A stretch of DNA of 64,000 nt from Chromohalobacter israelensis (GTDB taxonomy: Bacteria; Pseudomonadota; Gammaproteobacteria; Pseudomonadales; Halomonadaceae): positions 868,001 to 932,000 of the forward strand of contig JQNW01000001.1 of NCBI GenBank assembly GCA_000761475.1. The letters run 5' to 3'. Under the pieces are notes generated by a model that saw only the letters and a list, made by a program, of their open reading frames with translations, did not search any database and was not told the origin of the DNA. Position numbers and translations under genes: made by a program. Positions 28,377 through 39,668 of the stretch are shown piece by piece (positions within the stretch are counted from its first letter, which is position 1; each line of letters begins with the position of its first letter).

Positions 28377-28441
28377 GGAGACCGCGGGATACGACGACAC
28401 GCCCATGCCGGTTTCCTCTCCTGCGCTGTGCGCCGGCTTGA

Positions 28442-30367
<1,926 letters not shown>

Positions 30368-30391
30368 GCCGCAAGACGTCGGCACCATGAA

Positions 30392-30420
30392 AAAAGCCAC
30401 GCTGCGACAGCGTGGCTTTT
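30392..30420. terminator. Bidirectional terminator between thiC and cyoE
   Basis: AAAAGCCACGCTG (30392-30404), loop CGA, CAGCGTGGCTTTT (30408-30420). The A and T arms give a T tract in both directions for the two convergent operons. Confidence 0.93.
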
Positions 30421-30443
30421 CAGTACCGGGCACGTTCGAGCTA

Positions 30444-31331
30444 TCAACGCAGCGATGTCATCAGCACTTCGGTCTCCGTGACCTGGAAGTCGATCGACAT
30501 CATGATGCTCAGTGCCGTGATGGTGAAGATCGAGAAGATGAACACCTTCTTGGCCCAGACCTGATCGTCACCGGCACGATAGCCGCGAAGTGCCATGACG
30601 AGCCAGTAAAGCCCCATGGCCGCCGCGACCGCGAAGTAACCATACCCGGCATAACCTCCCAGCGTGAGCATAAGGGTCGCCCCCAGAAACGCCAGGATGT
30701 ACCAGAAGATATGATGCTTCGCCGCCCGCACACCGCGCTCGACCGGCAATACGGGGATCGACGCCGCGCGATAGTCGTGAAAGCGGAAGATGGCGATCGC
30801 ATAGGAATGCGGCATCTGCCACAGACAGAAGATCGAAAGCAGGGTCAATGCGCCGAGATCGAAACGCCCGCTGACGGCACAATAGCCCACCACCGGAGGT
30901 GCCGCGCCGGACAGGCTGCCTACCAGAGTGCCGTAGATGGAATGCCGTTTCAGGTACAGGCTATACAGCCCGACATAGACGACGAAACCGAGCAAGGCAA
31001 ACGCTGTCGCCAACGCATTGGTGCCGAACCACAGGATCGCGAAGCCCGCGCCCCCCAACACACCACCGTAGGCCAGCGTGACGCCGGGCGGGATCAAGCC
31101 CTGCACCGTGGCACGCCCCTGGGTGCGCTCCATGAGCCGATCGATATCGCGATCGATATAGTTATTGAACGCACAGCCGGAAGCGATCACCAGCGCGATC
31201 CCCACCACCGTGGCCAGCAGGAGCATGACGTCCACGCTGCCCTGCGAGGCCAGGAAGAAGCCCCCGGCCACGGAGATCAGGTTGCCGAAGATGATCCCCG
31301 GCTTGGTCAGCGACAGGTAGGCCTTGTACAT
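30444..31331 (-). CDS. cyoE: Protoheme IX farnesyltransferase (heme O synthase)
   Basis: Polytopic inner-membrane prenyltransferase that makes heme O for the bo3 oxidase. About 295 residues with eight to nine spans. The isoprenoid-diphosphate binding motif is seen as [15 protein letters not shown], and a second region near [14 protein letters not shown] is typical. The ATG at 31331 is preceded directly by GTG (31334); no strong Shine-Dalgarno sequence separates them, so either may be used. It is the last gene of cyoABCDE, 10 bases after cyoD. Confidence 0.96.
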   Translation of the reverse strand: MYKAYLSLTKPGIIFGNLISVAGGFFLASQGSVDVMLLLATVVGIALVIASGCAFNNYIDRDIDRLMERTQGRATVQGLIPPGVTLAYGGVLGGAGFAILWFGTNALATAFALLGFVVYVGLYSLYLKRHSIYGTLVGSLSGAAPPVVGYCAVSGRFDLGALTLLSIFCLWQMPHSYAIAIFRFHDYRAASIPVLPVERGVRAAKHHIFWYILAFLGATLMLTLGGYAGYGYFAVAAAMGLYWLVMALRGYRAGDDQVWAKKVFIFSIFTITALSIMMSIDFQVTETEVLMTSLR

Positions 31332-31341
31332 CACCTGGCGA

Positions 31342-31671
31342 TCACATCAAGTTGAGGCGCAGGTTGTGCATGATCCATATAGACCCTCCAATGATTAGCC
31401 CCAGAATTACCGCAGTGAAGAAGAAGAATCCTCCCGATTCACGTCCCTCTTGCGTTTTCAATTCAAGATGCATGAACAGGATCAACTGGACCAAGATCTG
31501 CAAAACGGCCATAAAGATGATTGTGACGATTGTCGCCGTGGTACCGAAGCCACCCAGCATGACCACGCCGAAGGCCACGAGCGTCAGTATGATCGATAGA
31601 ATCAGGCCGATTACATAGGTCTTGACGCTGCCGTGGTTGCCACTGTCGTGGGAAGCATGTGTGTCGCTCAT
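31342..31671 (-). CDS. cyoD: Cytochrome bo3 ubiquinol oxidase subunit IV
   Basis: 109-residue subunit with three membrane spans (roughly 17-37, 45-65, 78-98), including the conserved [13 protein letters not shown] stretch. It stabilises subunit I assembly. Starts at 31671 with GGGAG upstream; its first base is shared with the cyoC stop codon (TAATG), which couples translation. Confidence 0.95.
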   Translation of the reverse strand: MSDTHASHDSGNHGSVKTYVIGLILSIILTLVAFGVVMLGGFGTTATIVTIIFMAVLQILVQLILFMHLELKTQEGRESGGFFFFTAVILGLIIGGSIWIMHNLRLNLM

Positions 31672-32288
31672 TACAGAACTCCCATCAGATAGACGAAGGT
31701 GAAGACACAGATCCACACGATATCCAGGAAGTGCCAGAACAGACTGAGGCACATGATACGCGGCCGCGTCTTGTCGTTAAGACCCTTCGTGTAAAGCTGG
31801 ACGATCATCACCAGCATCCAGATCAGGCCGAAGGCCACGTGAAGACCGTGCATGCCGACCAGGGTGAAGAAGGAGGATAGGAAAGCACTACGATCCGGTC
31901 CGAAGCCTTCGGCAATCAGATGATAAAATTCATAGATTTCCAACCCGATGAAGCCGGCACCCAGCAAGAAGGTGATGCCCAGCCATCCTTTCACCTGCGC
32001 CAAACGATCGGCATGCATGGCCAGTACAGCCATGCCATAGGTAAAACTACTGAATAGCAGCAGGAAAGTACTGATCAAAATCAGCGGGAGCTCGAAGATA
32101 TCGGCCCCGGAGGGGCCGCCCGCCGTGCCATTCATTAGCACGGCATAAGTGGCAAAAAGGCTCCCGAAGATGACCAGGTCACTCATCAGGTAGATCCAGA
32201 AGCCGAATACCTTCATGCCACTGGCATCGTGGTGCTCATGCCCGTCATGGGCATGAGCGTCATGTTGATTAACAGTTTGCGTCGTCAT
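31671..32288 (-). CDS. cyoC: Cytochrome bo3 ubiquinol oxidase subunit III
   Basis: 205-residue membrane subunit. A histidine-rich cytosolic N-terminus (positions 9-20) is followed by five spans with [20 protein letters not shown] and [14 protein letters not shown], close to E. coli CyoC. Two bases separate it from cyoB. Confidence 0.96.
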   Translation of the reverse strand: MTTQTVNQHDAHAHDGHEHHDASGMKVFGFWIYLMSDLVIFGSLFATYAVLMNGTAGGPSGADIFELPLILISTFLLLFSSFTYGMAVLAMHADRLAQVKGWLGITFLLGAGFIGLEIYEFYHLIAEGFGPDRSAFLSSFFTLVGMHGLHVAFGLIWMLVMIVQLYTKGLNDKTRPRIMCLSLFWHFLDIVWICVFTFVYLMGVL

Positions 32289-32290
32289 GA

Positions 32291-34270
32291 TTACGCCTGC
32301 ATCTCCAGCCGTTTATGGTGCTCGCGTTCGATACGCTCGACTTCCGCCGCAGGGACGTAATAGTCGATATCGTCATTGAAGACACGAAACATGAAGGCTA
32401 CGAACATGCCGATGGCACTTACACCGGCCAGCCACCAGATATGCCAGACTAGCGCGAACCCGAACACGATGCTGATCAGACCGATAATCGGTCCCGCCAC
32501 GGTGTTCTTCGGCATGTGAATGTCTTCGTACTGGGTCGGTTTGTCCGCTGCCATGCCTTTCTCTTTCTTCGCTTCCCAGAAGGCATCGATGGAGCCGACG
32601 TTGGGCAGATGCGCGAAGTTGTAGAACGGTGCAGGAGAAGACGTCGACCACTCTAGCGTCCGTGCATCCCACGGATCGCCCGTGATGTCGGCATTCTTCT
32701 CACGATCGCGAATGCTCACGATGAACTGAATCACGGTGCAGGCGATACCGCACAGGATGAGGACGGCACCGAACCATGCCACGATCATCAGCGGCTGCCA
32801 ATCGGCATTGGCGTAGGACTGCATGCGGCGCACCGCACCGTAAAAGCTCAAGATATAGAGCGGCATGAAGGCGAGGTAAAAGCCGATAATCCAGCACCAG
32901 AAGGAACGCTTGCCCCACTTTTCGTCAAGCGTAAAGCCGAAGGCCTTCGGGAACCAGTAGGTCAGACCCGCGAGCATACCGAACACCACACCGCCGATGA
33001 TGACGTTATGGAAGTGAGCGATGACGAACAGACTGTTATGCAGCACGAAGTTAGCGCCGGGCACTGCCAACATCACCCCGGTCATGCCACCGATGGTGAA
33101 GGTGATGATAAAGCCCAGTGTCCACAGAACCGGCGACGTGAACTCCAGCCGACCGCGATACATGGTGAACAACCAGTTGAAGATCTTCACCCCGGTCGGA
33201 ATGGCGATGATCATCGTCGCGATCCCGAAGAACGCGTTGACATCGGCACCGGCACCCATGGTGAAGAAGTGGTGCAACCATACCGTGAATGACAGGAAGG
33301 CTATAGCCACAGTCGCCCAGACCATGGTGTTGTAGCCGAACAGACGCTTCTTGGCGAAGGTCGCGATGACCTCGGAGAACACCCCGAACGCCGGCAGGAT
33401 GAGAATGTACACCTCAGGATGGCCCCAGGCCCAGATGAGGTTGACGTACATCATCATGTTGCCGCCCATATCGTTCGTGAAGAAGTGCATCCCCAGGTAA
33501 CGATCGAGTGTCAGCAGCGCGATGGTCGCGGTCAGAATCGGGAACGATAGAATGATCAGTACATTGGCGCACAACGACGTCCAGGTGAAGATCGGCATGC
33601 GGAACAACGTCATGCCTTTGGTGCGCATCCTCAGGATGGTGACGAAGAAGTTGATACCGGTCAGAGTGGTCCCGATCCCCGATATCTGCAGTCCCCATAT
33701 CCAGTAATCAACCCCGACTCCAGGACTGTACTTGATCCCCGACAATGGCGCATAGGCCAACCAGCCCGTCTTGCCGTATTCACCGATAAACAGCGATACC
33801 ATGGTCAGTGCCACACCCGCGATGAACAGCCAGAAACTCAGGTTGTTCATGAACGGGAAGGCGACGTCACGCGCGCCGATCTGCAGTGGCACGACCAGGT
33901 TCATCAGGCCGATAACCATGGGCATGGCCACGAAGAAGATCATGATCACACCATGCGCGGTAAAGATCTGATCGTAATGCTCAGGCGGTAGATAGCCCTC
34001 GGAGCCCCCGGCGGCCAAGGCCTGCTGGGTACGCATCATGATGGCGTCGGCGAAACCGCGCAGCAGCATGACCAATGCCACGAGGAAATACATGATACCC
34101 AGCTTCTTGTGGTCGACGGAGGTCAACCACTCCGTCCATAACCACTTCCACTTCTTGAAATACGTCAGAGCCCCGACGACGACCAAGCCCCCCAGCAGTA
34201 CGACAATAGCCGTCGCAACAAGGATGGGCACATCGTAAGGGATATCCTCAAGGGTGAGTTTTCCGAACAT
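32291..34270 (-). CDS. cyoB: Cytochrome bo3 ubiquinol oxidase subunit I
   Basis: 659-residue catalytic subunit of the proton-pumping quinol oxidase, with about 15 spans. It carries low-spin heme b and the heme o3-CuB centre. [17 protein letters not shown] near residue 280 holds the CuB histidine and the tyrosine cross-linked to it; LHHFFTMG supplies the other CuB histidines; [12 protein letters not shown] holds the two histidines for the hemes. The length matches E. coli CyoB (663). Located between cyoA and cyoC. Confidence 0.98.
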   Translation of the reverse strand: MFGKLTLEDIPYDVPILVATAIVVLLGGLVVVGALTYFKKWKWLWTEWLTSVDHKKLGIMYFLVALVMLLRGFADAIMMRTQQALAAGGSEGYLPPEHYDQIFTAHGVIMIFFVAMPMVIGLMNLVVPLQIGARDVAFPFMNNLSFWLFIAGVALTMVSLFIGEYGKTGWLAYAPLSGIKYSPGVGVDYWIWGLQISGIGTTLTGINFFVTILRMRTKGMTLFRMPIFTWTSLCANVLIILSFPILTATIALLTLDRYLGMHFFTNDMGGNMMMYVNLIWAWGHPEVYILILPAFGVFSEVIATFAKKRLFGYNTMVWATVAIAFLSFTVWLHHFFTMGAGADVNAFFGIATMIIAIPTGVKIFNWLFTMYRGRLEFTSPVLWTLGFIITFTIGGMTGVMLAVPGANFVLHNSLFVIAHFHNVIIGGVVFGMLAGLTYWFPKAFGFTLDEKWGKRSFWCWIIGFYLAFMPLYILSFYGAVRRMQSYANADWQPLMIVAWFGAVLILCGIACTVIQFIVSIRDREKNADITGDPWDARTLEWSTSSPAPFYNFAHLPNVGSIDAFWEAKKEKGMAADKPTQYEDIHMPKNTVAGPIIGLISIVFGFALVWHIWWLAGVSAIGMFVAFMFRVFNDDIDYYVPAAEVERIEREHHKRLEMQA

Positions 34271-34274
34271 AATC

Positions 34275-35180
34275 TTACTCCGCTGCCTCTGCGCTCATGG
34301 ACGACTCGCCATAACCATCTTGTCCACCTTCACCGCTACCGTCTTTAAAACTCTCGATGATGTCGCGGTACAGGCCTGACGTTACGTCGGAGAAATATTC
34401 CACAGGATGGTCCGTGGACGGTTCCGCCAACTCTTGGTAGCTCCCATCGTAAGAGAGCGTTTCGGATGACTGCCCCACCTTGTCGACCCAGGCATCGAAA
34501 TCATCCTGCGACATGGCGCGTGCATCGAAGGTCATCTCCGAGAAGCCCTCGCCACTATAATTGGAAGATTTGCCGGCGTAGACGCCTGCTTCATTGGCGA
34601 CTAGATAAACGTCGTTATCCATGCCCGCCATGGCATAGATCTGACTGCCCAGCGTGGGAATGAAGAACGAGTTCATCACCGAGGCCGAGGTCACGCGGAA
34701 GTGGACCGGCACATCCACGGGCATGGCCACTTCATTGACCGTGGCGATCCCCTGCTCGGGGTAGATGAACAGCCATTTCCAATCCAGAGCGACGACCTGG
34801 ACTTCCATGGTGTCGGCATCCGACTCGATCGGCTTGTTCGGATCCAGCGAATGTGACGTTTTCCAGGTAATGATCCCCAGAAACAGGATGATTACGCAGG
34901 GTATGAGCCACACGAAGACTTCGATCTTGTTGGAGTGCGCCCAGTCCGGCATGTACTTGGCGGCATGATTGCTATGCCGATATTTCCAAGCGAAAACCAC
35001 CGTCATGATGAGGACGGGGATCACCACGATCATCATCAGCCAGAAGGCAGTAATGATCAGCGATTTCTGTTCCACCCCGATCTGACCCTTGGGATCCATC
35101 AGCGCCGAGCCGCAGCCACTAAGCAGCACTGCGATCAAGGGCAGGATACCGAGCCATCCCAGGTTCTTCTTCATTCTCAT
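34275..35180 (-). CDS. cyoA: Cytochrome bo3 ubiquinol oxidase subunit II
   Basis: 301-residue lipoprotein subunit. The lipobox LLSGC places the lipidated cysteine at residue 23; two spans follow (about 40-65 and 85-105), then a periplasmic cupredoxin domain. The CuA cysteines found in cytochrome c oxidases are absent from the [19 protein letters not shown] region, consistent with quinol and not cytochrome c as donor. First gene of the cyo operon; GAGG lies 9 bases before the ATG. The C-terminal tail is glycine/serine-rich. Confidence 0.97.
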   Translation of the reverse strand: MRMKKNLGWLGILPLIAVLLSGCGSALMDPKGQIGVEQKSLIITAFWLMMIVVIPVLIMTVVFAWKYRHSNHAAKYMPDWAHSNKIEVFVWLIPCVIILFLGIITWKTSHSLDPNKPIESDADTMEVQVVALDWKWLFIYPEQGIATVNEVAMPVDVPVHFRVTSASVMNSFFIPTLGSQIYAMAGMDNDVYLVANEAGVYAGKSSNYSGEGFSEMTFDARAMSQDDFDAWVDKVGQSSETLSYDGSYQELAEPSTDHPVEYFSDVTSGLYRDIIESFKDGSGEGGQDGYGESSMSAEAAE

Positions 35181-35620
35181 TGCATGGCCTCACTCAAGCA
35201 TGGGAAGACGTTGCAGCGCTTGCTCATTGAATGCTTTCCTCCGTTGGCGACCCGTTACTCCAGCAGTCGGGCGGGGAGGCATTTTCACCAACGGAACCCA
35301 GCGGCTCGGCGCGTGTCCAAGCGCCCGGCAATCACGTTGCCGACCGCTTGGAAACGCCCAACGACTGCATCCCGATCAGCCACCGATTCCCGGCTGCCAA
35401 TGACACGAGTGTGATGCGCTCTGAAGGTTGGACGTACCGGGCATGTCGGCGATGGCTCATGACGCGCCATCAATGCACACACCCATTGCGTCGTGTCGCC
35501 CTCATCGCGCTCGCGCAGGGAGGGCCGACGGGGCGGCATTCTGAAGCAAAAAAAGGAGAAATAGAAGCGACTAATTGCCGCAGCCGTGTCGCACCCCAGG
35601 CCTCTTGACCGAGGAAGCGC
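35181..35620. other. 440-base region without a supported gene, upstream of cyoA
   Basis: Short open frames here have no start signals or recognisable products. It should contain the cyo promoter, read leftward. I see an 8-base inverted repeat TCCGTTGG (35240-35247) / CCAACGGA (35288-35295) and an A-rich stretch at 35547-35560 that becomes T-rich on the strand of the gene ending at 35621, but no clear hairpin in front of it. Confidence 0.5.
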
Positions 35621-36094
35621 TCATGAGATTGCGGGGAGAGATTCGAGGCTCGGCAACGACATGCCCCCGGTGGGAATGACGTCCCAGGCATATGCCGCGA
35701 TGGCCGCCGCGATGCCCACGGCCAGCAGCAGCCCAAGGCCCCAGCGCAGGATGCGCCGCACCCGCTGCCAGTTGTCATAGACGCGTGCGGCTCGCTCCAT
35801 TTTCGCTTTCAACTCCGCGTAGCGCGCGTATTCGTCGTCCGCGCTGATCGAGAAGTCATTGGCCTCGCTTCCCCGCCAGTAGGGCGCATGGGTCAATCCC
35901 ATGCGTGCCCGCAGCAGGCCGATGCCGGTCAAGGTGCCATAGAGCTGATCGTATTCACGCTTGCGCGACTCGACACGCAGCACCTCTTCGGCATCCCGCT
36001 TGACGGCATTGTTCTCGCAACGCGCAATAGCCCGGGCGATCTCCGCGTCGCTGGCCGACACGTGCAATCCCAACCGTCGATAAATATCACGCAT
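35621..36094 (-). CDS. J-like-domain membrane-anchored protein lacking HPD
   Basis: 157-residue protein. Residues 1-52 resemble a J domain at both ends (DIYRRLGLHVSASDAEIARA and EEVLRVESRKREYDQLYG), but helix II is short and the HPD tripeptide needed to stimulate Hsp70 ATPase is missing. A single hydrophobic segment at 117-137 suggests C-terminal membrane anchoring. Its start overlaps the 3' end of the upstream true J-domain gene by 8 bases, so the two are translated together. I do not know a named family; a partner or decoy for the J protein is an inference. Confidence 0.72.
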   Translation of the reverse strand: MRDIYRRLGLHVSASDAEIARAIARCENNAVKRDAEEVLRVESRKREYDQLYGTLTGIGLLRARMGLTHAPYWRGSEANDFSISADDEYARYAELKAKMERAARVYDNWQRVRRILRWGLGLLLAVGIAAAIAAYAWDVIPTGGMSLPSLESLPAIS

Positions 36095-37112
36095 GCTGTC
36101 GCATCAAATAGTCGTAAGCGTTCTTGATTCGCTGAAAGCGCAGCGATGCCGTGGCCATCGCCTCCTGACTCTGCGCATGGTAGCGATCGGGGTGATATTT
36201 CTGGGCCAGGCGCCGATAGGCGCGCTTGACCTCGCTCTTCTGGGCATTGCCCATCAACCCGAGCACGGCCAGCGCCCGCTGTGCCTTTTCGTCATGTGCC
36301 GTCGAGCGATCGCCGCGCATGCCGTCATGCGAGAACCCCTCGTGACGCTTGCGCTCGTGGCCGCCATGCCGGGACTGCCCGTCACCACTCGACTGATCGT
36401 GCTGCCCTGCGCCATCACGCCGCCAGCGCCGATGATCACGCCCGCGGTCGTGGGTGCGTTCACGTTCGTGCGCTTGCTCACGCTCTCCCCGATCATGCCC
36501 GTGCTGCCACTTATGGCGCTTGCGACGCCCCCAGGAGCGACGCGCCTTCTCGCCGCTCTCGCTGCCGGCTTGTTCGCGGTGCTCGCGCTCGTCGCCTTGT
36601 CGCGAGGTCTGCTCGGAGTCCTGATCGCGAGCCCCCTCTCGCGACTGCCAGTAATGCGCCTTGCTCAAGTCCTGCGGACTTTCCAGAGGATAACCGGCCA
36701 CATCGCGAAACAGCACGCCGAACGTCTCGGGCATCACACCGAGCAGGTCGGCCAAAAAGCGCAGGACATGGTGCTGCCCCGCCGCCATGCCACCGTCGTG
36801 CGTCGCGATATGGATCGCCTGGCGCAGGAAGGTTTCCCGACGCGGTCCCCGATAATAGCGCTGCAGGACTTCCGCCGCGAGTTGCAAGGCCACGAAATCC
36901 GGCCCACTGGCGAGGTCGACGAGCAGCTGGTGCCCATGATCGTGACGAAAATCCCCCGTGAGTTCGTCGAGCAACGCCCGCTTGCGGGGGCTGAGCGTCT
37001 CCTGGCCGTCACTCATCGCCAACCACGCCAGTAACAATAACGCCGCCGTATCGGCCTCGTTACGGCTGGTGAGCAACAAGCGCTCGAAGGGCGTAAAACG
37101 CGATGATGCCAT
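36087..37112 (-). CDS. DnaJ-domain protein with charged low-complexity linker
   Basis: 341-residue protein. The C-terminal J domain (about 276-341) has KRAYRRLAQKYHPDRYHAQS with HPD at 307-309, so it should stimulate a DnaK-type ATPase. The N-terminal ~130 residues form a helical domain (starting ASSRFTPFERLLLT) unlike canonical DnaJ; the middle is a long linker rich in H, R, E, D and G. There is no G/F or zinc-finger region. CAGGAG lies 5 bases before the ATG at 37112; an upstream in-frame start at 37232 is not supported. It is followed by the overlapping J-like membrane gene. Confidence 0.82.
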   Translation of the reverse strand: MASSRFTPFERLLLTSRNEADTAALLLLAWLAMSDGQETLSPRKRALLDELTGDFRHDHGHQLLVDLASGPDFVALQLAAEVLQRYYRGPRRETFLRQAIHIATHDGGMAAGQHHVLRFLADLLGVMPETFGVLFRDVAGYPLESPQDLSKAHYWQSREGARDQDSEQTSRQGDEREHREQAGSESGEKARRSWGRRKRHKWQHGHDRGEREQAHERERTHDRGRDHRRWRRDGAGQHDQSSGDGQSRHGGHERKRHEGFSHDGMRGDRSTAHDEKAQRALAVLGLMGNAQKSEVKRAYRRLAQKYHPDRYHAQSQEAMATASLRFQRIKNAYDYLMRQHA

Positions 37113-37271
37113 GCCGGCTCCTGGCCTTCGGGTTGTTCTTTGTGGATATACGTGCCGCGTGGCGTGCGAGCATCCTATGAGCATCGGCCGCTTCCTGCAT
37201 ACCTTTAACGGTGCCGGCATGACGTGCGTCAAGCCCCGCCGACGTGCCGGTCACCGCGGCATGGCGCATTC

Positions 37272-39545
37272 TCAGCCGGTACCGGGAGGCGCCTCTTCCG
37301 CAGGGCCACCCGTGGCCTGAGGCATGCCCGCCGAGCGCGAGGCCGATCCGGCGGTGCCCCCGGACGCCTCGGGAATGGGAGACTCCAGGCTCACGCTCAT
37401 GCGCGGCATCGCCACGTCCAGTCCCAGTTCATCGAAGCGCCGCTTGAGCCGCAGATTGAAGGCTCGCGCCACGTCCCACTGCATCAGCGGCGCGGTCCGC
37501 ATGCGGAAACGCAGTATCGCCGCGCCGGCATCGAAGCTCTCGACGCCCTGCAGTTCCAGCGGCGACCAGATATAATGCCGCATCATCGGGTCACGGCGCA
37601 GGTCTTCGGCCACGTCGCGCACCACCGCGATAGCCTCATCGATCTTCATGTGATGCGCGACCCGCACGCGCATCAAGGCAATCCCGAATTCCCGCGAGAA
37701 ATTCTGGATCCCCTTGATCTGACTGAAGGGGATCGTATGCACGATGCCATCCAGGTCACGCAGGCGCACGGTCCGCAGGCTCAGCCCCTCGACCGTTCCC
37801 ATGTGGCCGCCCAGATCGACGAAATCGTCGATGGCCAGCGAATCCTCGATGAGGATGAAAAGCCCCGTGATCAGGTCCTGCACCAGGGTCTGCGCTCCGA
37901 ACCCCACTGCCAGGCCGATCACACCGGCACCGGCCAGCAGCGGCGTCACGTTGACGCCCAGATTGGCCAGCGCCACGATGACGGCGATGATCACGATGGT
38001 CGCGAAGACCACGTTGCGTATCAGCGGCGTGATGGTCTGGGCGCGGGTACTCTGGGCCCTTCCGCTGCGCCCTCGCTTGGACGACAGCAACGCGCGCTCG
38101 ATCGCGGTATCGGCAAGAATCCAGACCAGCCAGGCCAGCAGCAGCGTCATGCCGATGCTGAGCAACGACTGACCTATGCGCTGACTTATGCCCTCGTCAC
38201 TGCCGAACGCCAGCAGCGACAATCCCCAGACACGCATCGCCAGCTCAGCGAACACCGCCCAGCTGACCAGGTGCGCCAGCGTATAGCCGAAGCGCACCAG
38301 GCGTCGCCGATACTGCGACTGGCGCCGCTGCTTGGAGGGCTGTTCGGCATGACGATGCACCAGCCCGTTGACGATCAGGGTCACCACCAGCAGTCCCGCG
38401 GTGACGATCGCCTTGGCAAAGGCACTCCGCGAGTCCCCCTGCGAGGTCAGGATCGCCACCAGCGATACCACCACCATGAGCAATACCGGCACATGCCACA
38501 GCGCGCCGACGAGCTGAATCAATTCGCTCGAAGCGCGCTTGTCGCGCCGATAGCGGTAAGGACGGTTGCGGATCAAGTGCTTTACGGGCCGCTTGAAACG
38601 CACCGCAAAGGCGCCCGTCAGCAACGCCGCCACGACATTGGCGAGCATCGAGACCAGCTCCGCCAGCGGTGCGCCCAGTGCGCCCTGCAGCTCCGACGCA
38701 TTCGCCGCGTCCCCCAGTGCCACCAGTGCACCAATGGCGAATAGCCAGCGGTGCGCACGGCGGTGCAGGATACGCAGCGCCACCCGACGGTGCCCGCTGG
38801 CGAAAAGCGAGAACACGACCTCGCAGACCGCCGTGAACAGGATACCGCAGAGCGTGAGGTACGCGATCACCATCGCCAGGGTCATGCCCAGTGTGGAGGC
38901 CATGCCGTGCACCACGCCCAGCGTCAAGGCAAAGGCCAGCCCCCAGGGCAGCAAGCGGCGTATCATGTGGCGAATCAGCATCCAGGTACTCGGCTCGGCC
39001 GACAGCGCCAACTGCATGTTCATGCGCTTGGCCAGGGCTCGTCCCAGCAACACCAGCAACGCCGCGCTGCCGCCCCACAGACTCAACACCCATGCGAAAT
39101 CGCCGATCAGATGCAGTGCCGACTCCAGCGATGCGACACGCTGCACCAGAGTATCGCCCGCCCGCTCGCCCAATGATTGCCAGTATTCGAGCGGCGTGAC
39201 CGCCTCCCCCGACTCGCCCAGCGAAGTCAACGAATCGGCGATGGCACCCAGCAGCCCGCTAGGCGTTCGCGGATCGCTCTCGTTCGACACTCCCTCCAGC
39301 GAGGCGCGCAGCTCACGCAGTTGCGACAGCAGGGCCTCGCGGCGCTGCTGATCCTCGAGCATCGAGATCACGCCATCCAGCGATTCACGCGCCTGCTCGG
39401 GCGACGGCGCAGCGTCTTCCTGCTGCCCTCCGCCGCCGGCGAGAGACGACAAGGGGGAAGCGGCCTGCCCCCATGCCCACCCCGAGAACAGGAGCGCACA
39501 GAGCAGAACGAGCCCTCGGCCCCAACGTGTCGCACCGCCTAGCAT
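37272..39545 (-). CDS. Large MscS-family mechanosensitive channel
   Basis: 757-residue inner-membrane channel. A signal peptide (1-26, ending GWAWGQA) and a ~150-residue periplasmic domain with coiled-coil tendency are followed by about ten spans. The C-terminal third is MscS-like: pore helix region VGFGAQTLVQDLITGLFILI, then the beta domain with FVDLGGHMGTVEGLSLRTVRLRD and the alpha/beta tail. Its length places it between MscS and MscK. It should release solutes on hypo-osmotic shock, fitting a halophile. Start at 39545 has GAGGTG upstream; the upstream frame to 39662 is not coding. Confidence 0.9.
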   Translation of the reverse strand: MLGGATRWGRGLVLLCALLFSGWAWGQAASPLSSLAGGGGQQEDAAPSPEQARESLDGVISMLEDQQRREALLSQLRELRASLEGVSNESDPRTPSGLLGAIADSLTSLGESGEAVTPLEYWQSLGERAGDTLVQRVASLESALHLIGDFAWVLSLWGGSAALLVLLGRALAKRMNMQLALSAEPSTWMLIRHMIRRLLPWGLAFALTLGVVHGMASTLGMTLAMVIAYLTLCGILFTAVCEVVFSLFASGHRRVALRILHRRAHRWLFAIGALVALGDAANASELQGALGAPLAELVSMLANVVAALLTGAFAVRFKRPVKHLIRNRPYRYRRDKRASSELIQLVGALWHVPVLLMVVVSLVAILTSQGDSRSAFAKAIVTAGLLVVTLIVNGLVHRHAEQPSKQRRQSQYRRRLVRFGYTLAHLVSWAVFAELAMRVWGLSLLAFGSDEGISQRIGQSLLSIGMTLLLAWLVWILADTAIERALLSSKRGRSGRAQSTRAQTITPLIRNVVFATIVIIAVIVALANLGVNVTPLLAGAGVIGLAVGFGAQTLVQDLITGLFILIEDSLAIDDFVDLGGHMGTVEGLSLRTVRLRDLDGIVHTIPFSQIKGIQNFSREFGIALMRVRVAHHMKIDEAIAVVRDVAEDLRRDPMMRHYIWSPLELQGVESFDAGAAILRFRMRTAPLMQWDVARAFNLRLKRRFDELGLDVAMPRMSVSLESPIPEASGGTAGSASRSAGMPQATGGPAEEAPPGTG

Positions 39546-39620
39546 GCTCACCTCGCGTATTTCATGAATGTCCACAGAGTGCCCTAGCCGCGCGTCGTAA
39601 CCAACCGGTGTCATGGCATA

Positions 39621-39647
39621 AAAAAGCCAGGGCATGAAAGCCCTGGC
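39621..39647 (-). terminator. Terminator of the RND efflux operon
   Basis: GCCAGGGC (39626-39633), loop ATGAAA, GCCCTGGC (39640-39647). On the minus strand five or more T residues follow (complement of 39620-39625). It lies 22 bases after the RND permease stop. Confidence 0.92.
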
Positions 39648-39668
39648 CATGATCGATGACAACGAAGG

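Noticed and set aside
36281..36961. Low-complexity repeats suggesting a repeat array
   Set aside because: The charged H/R/E/D pattern is the linker of the J-domain protein and not a nucleotide repeat array; no CRISPR-like spacing is present.
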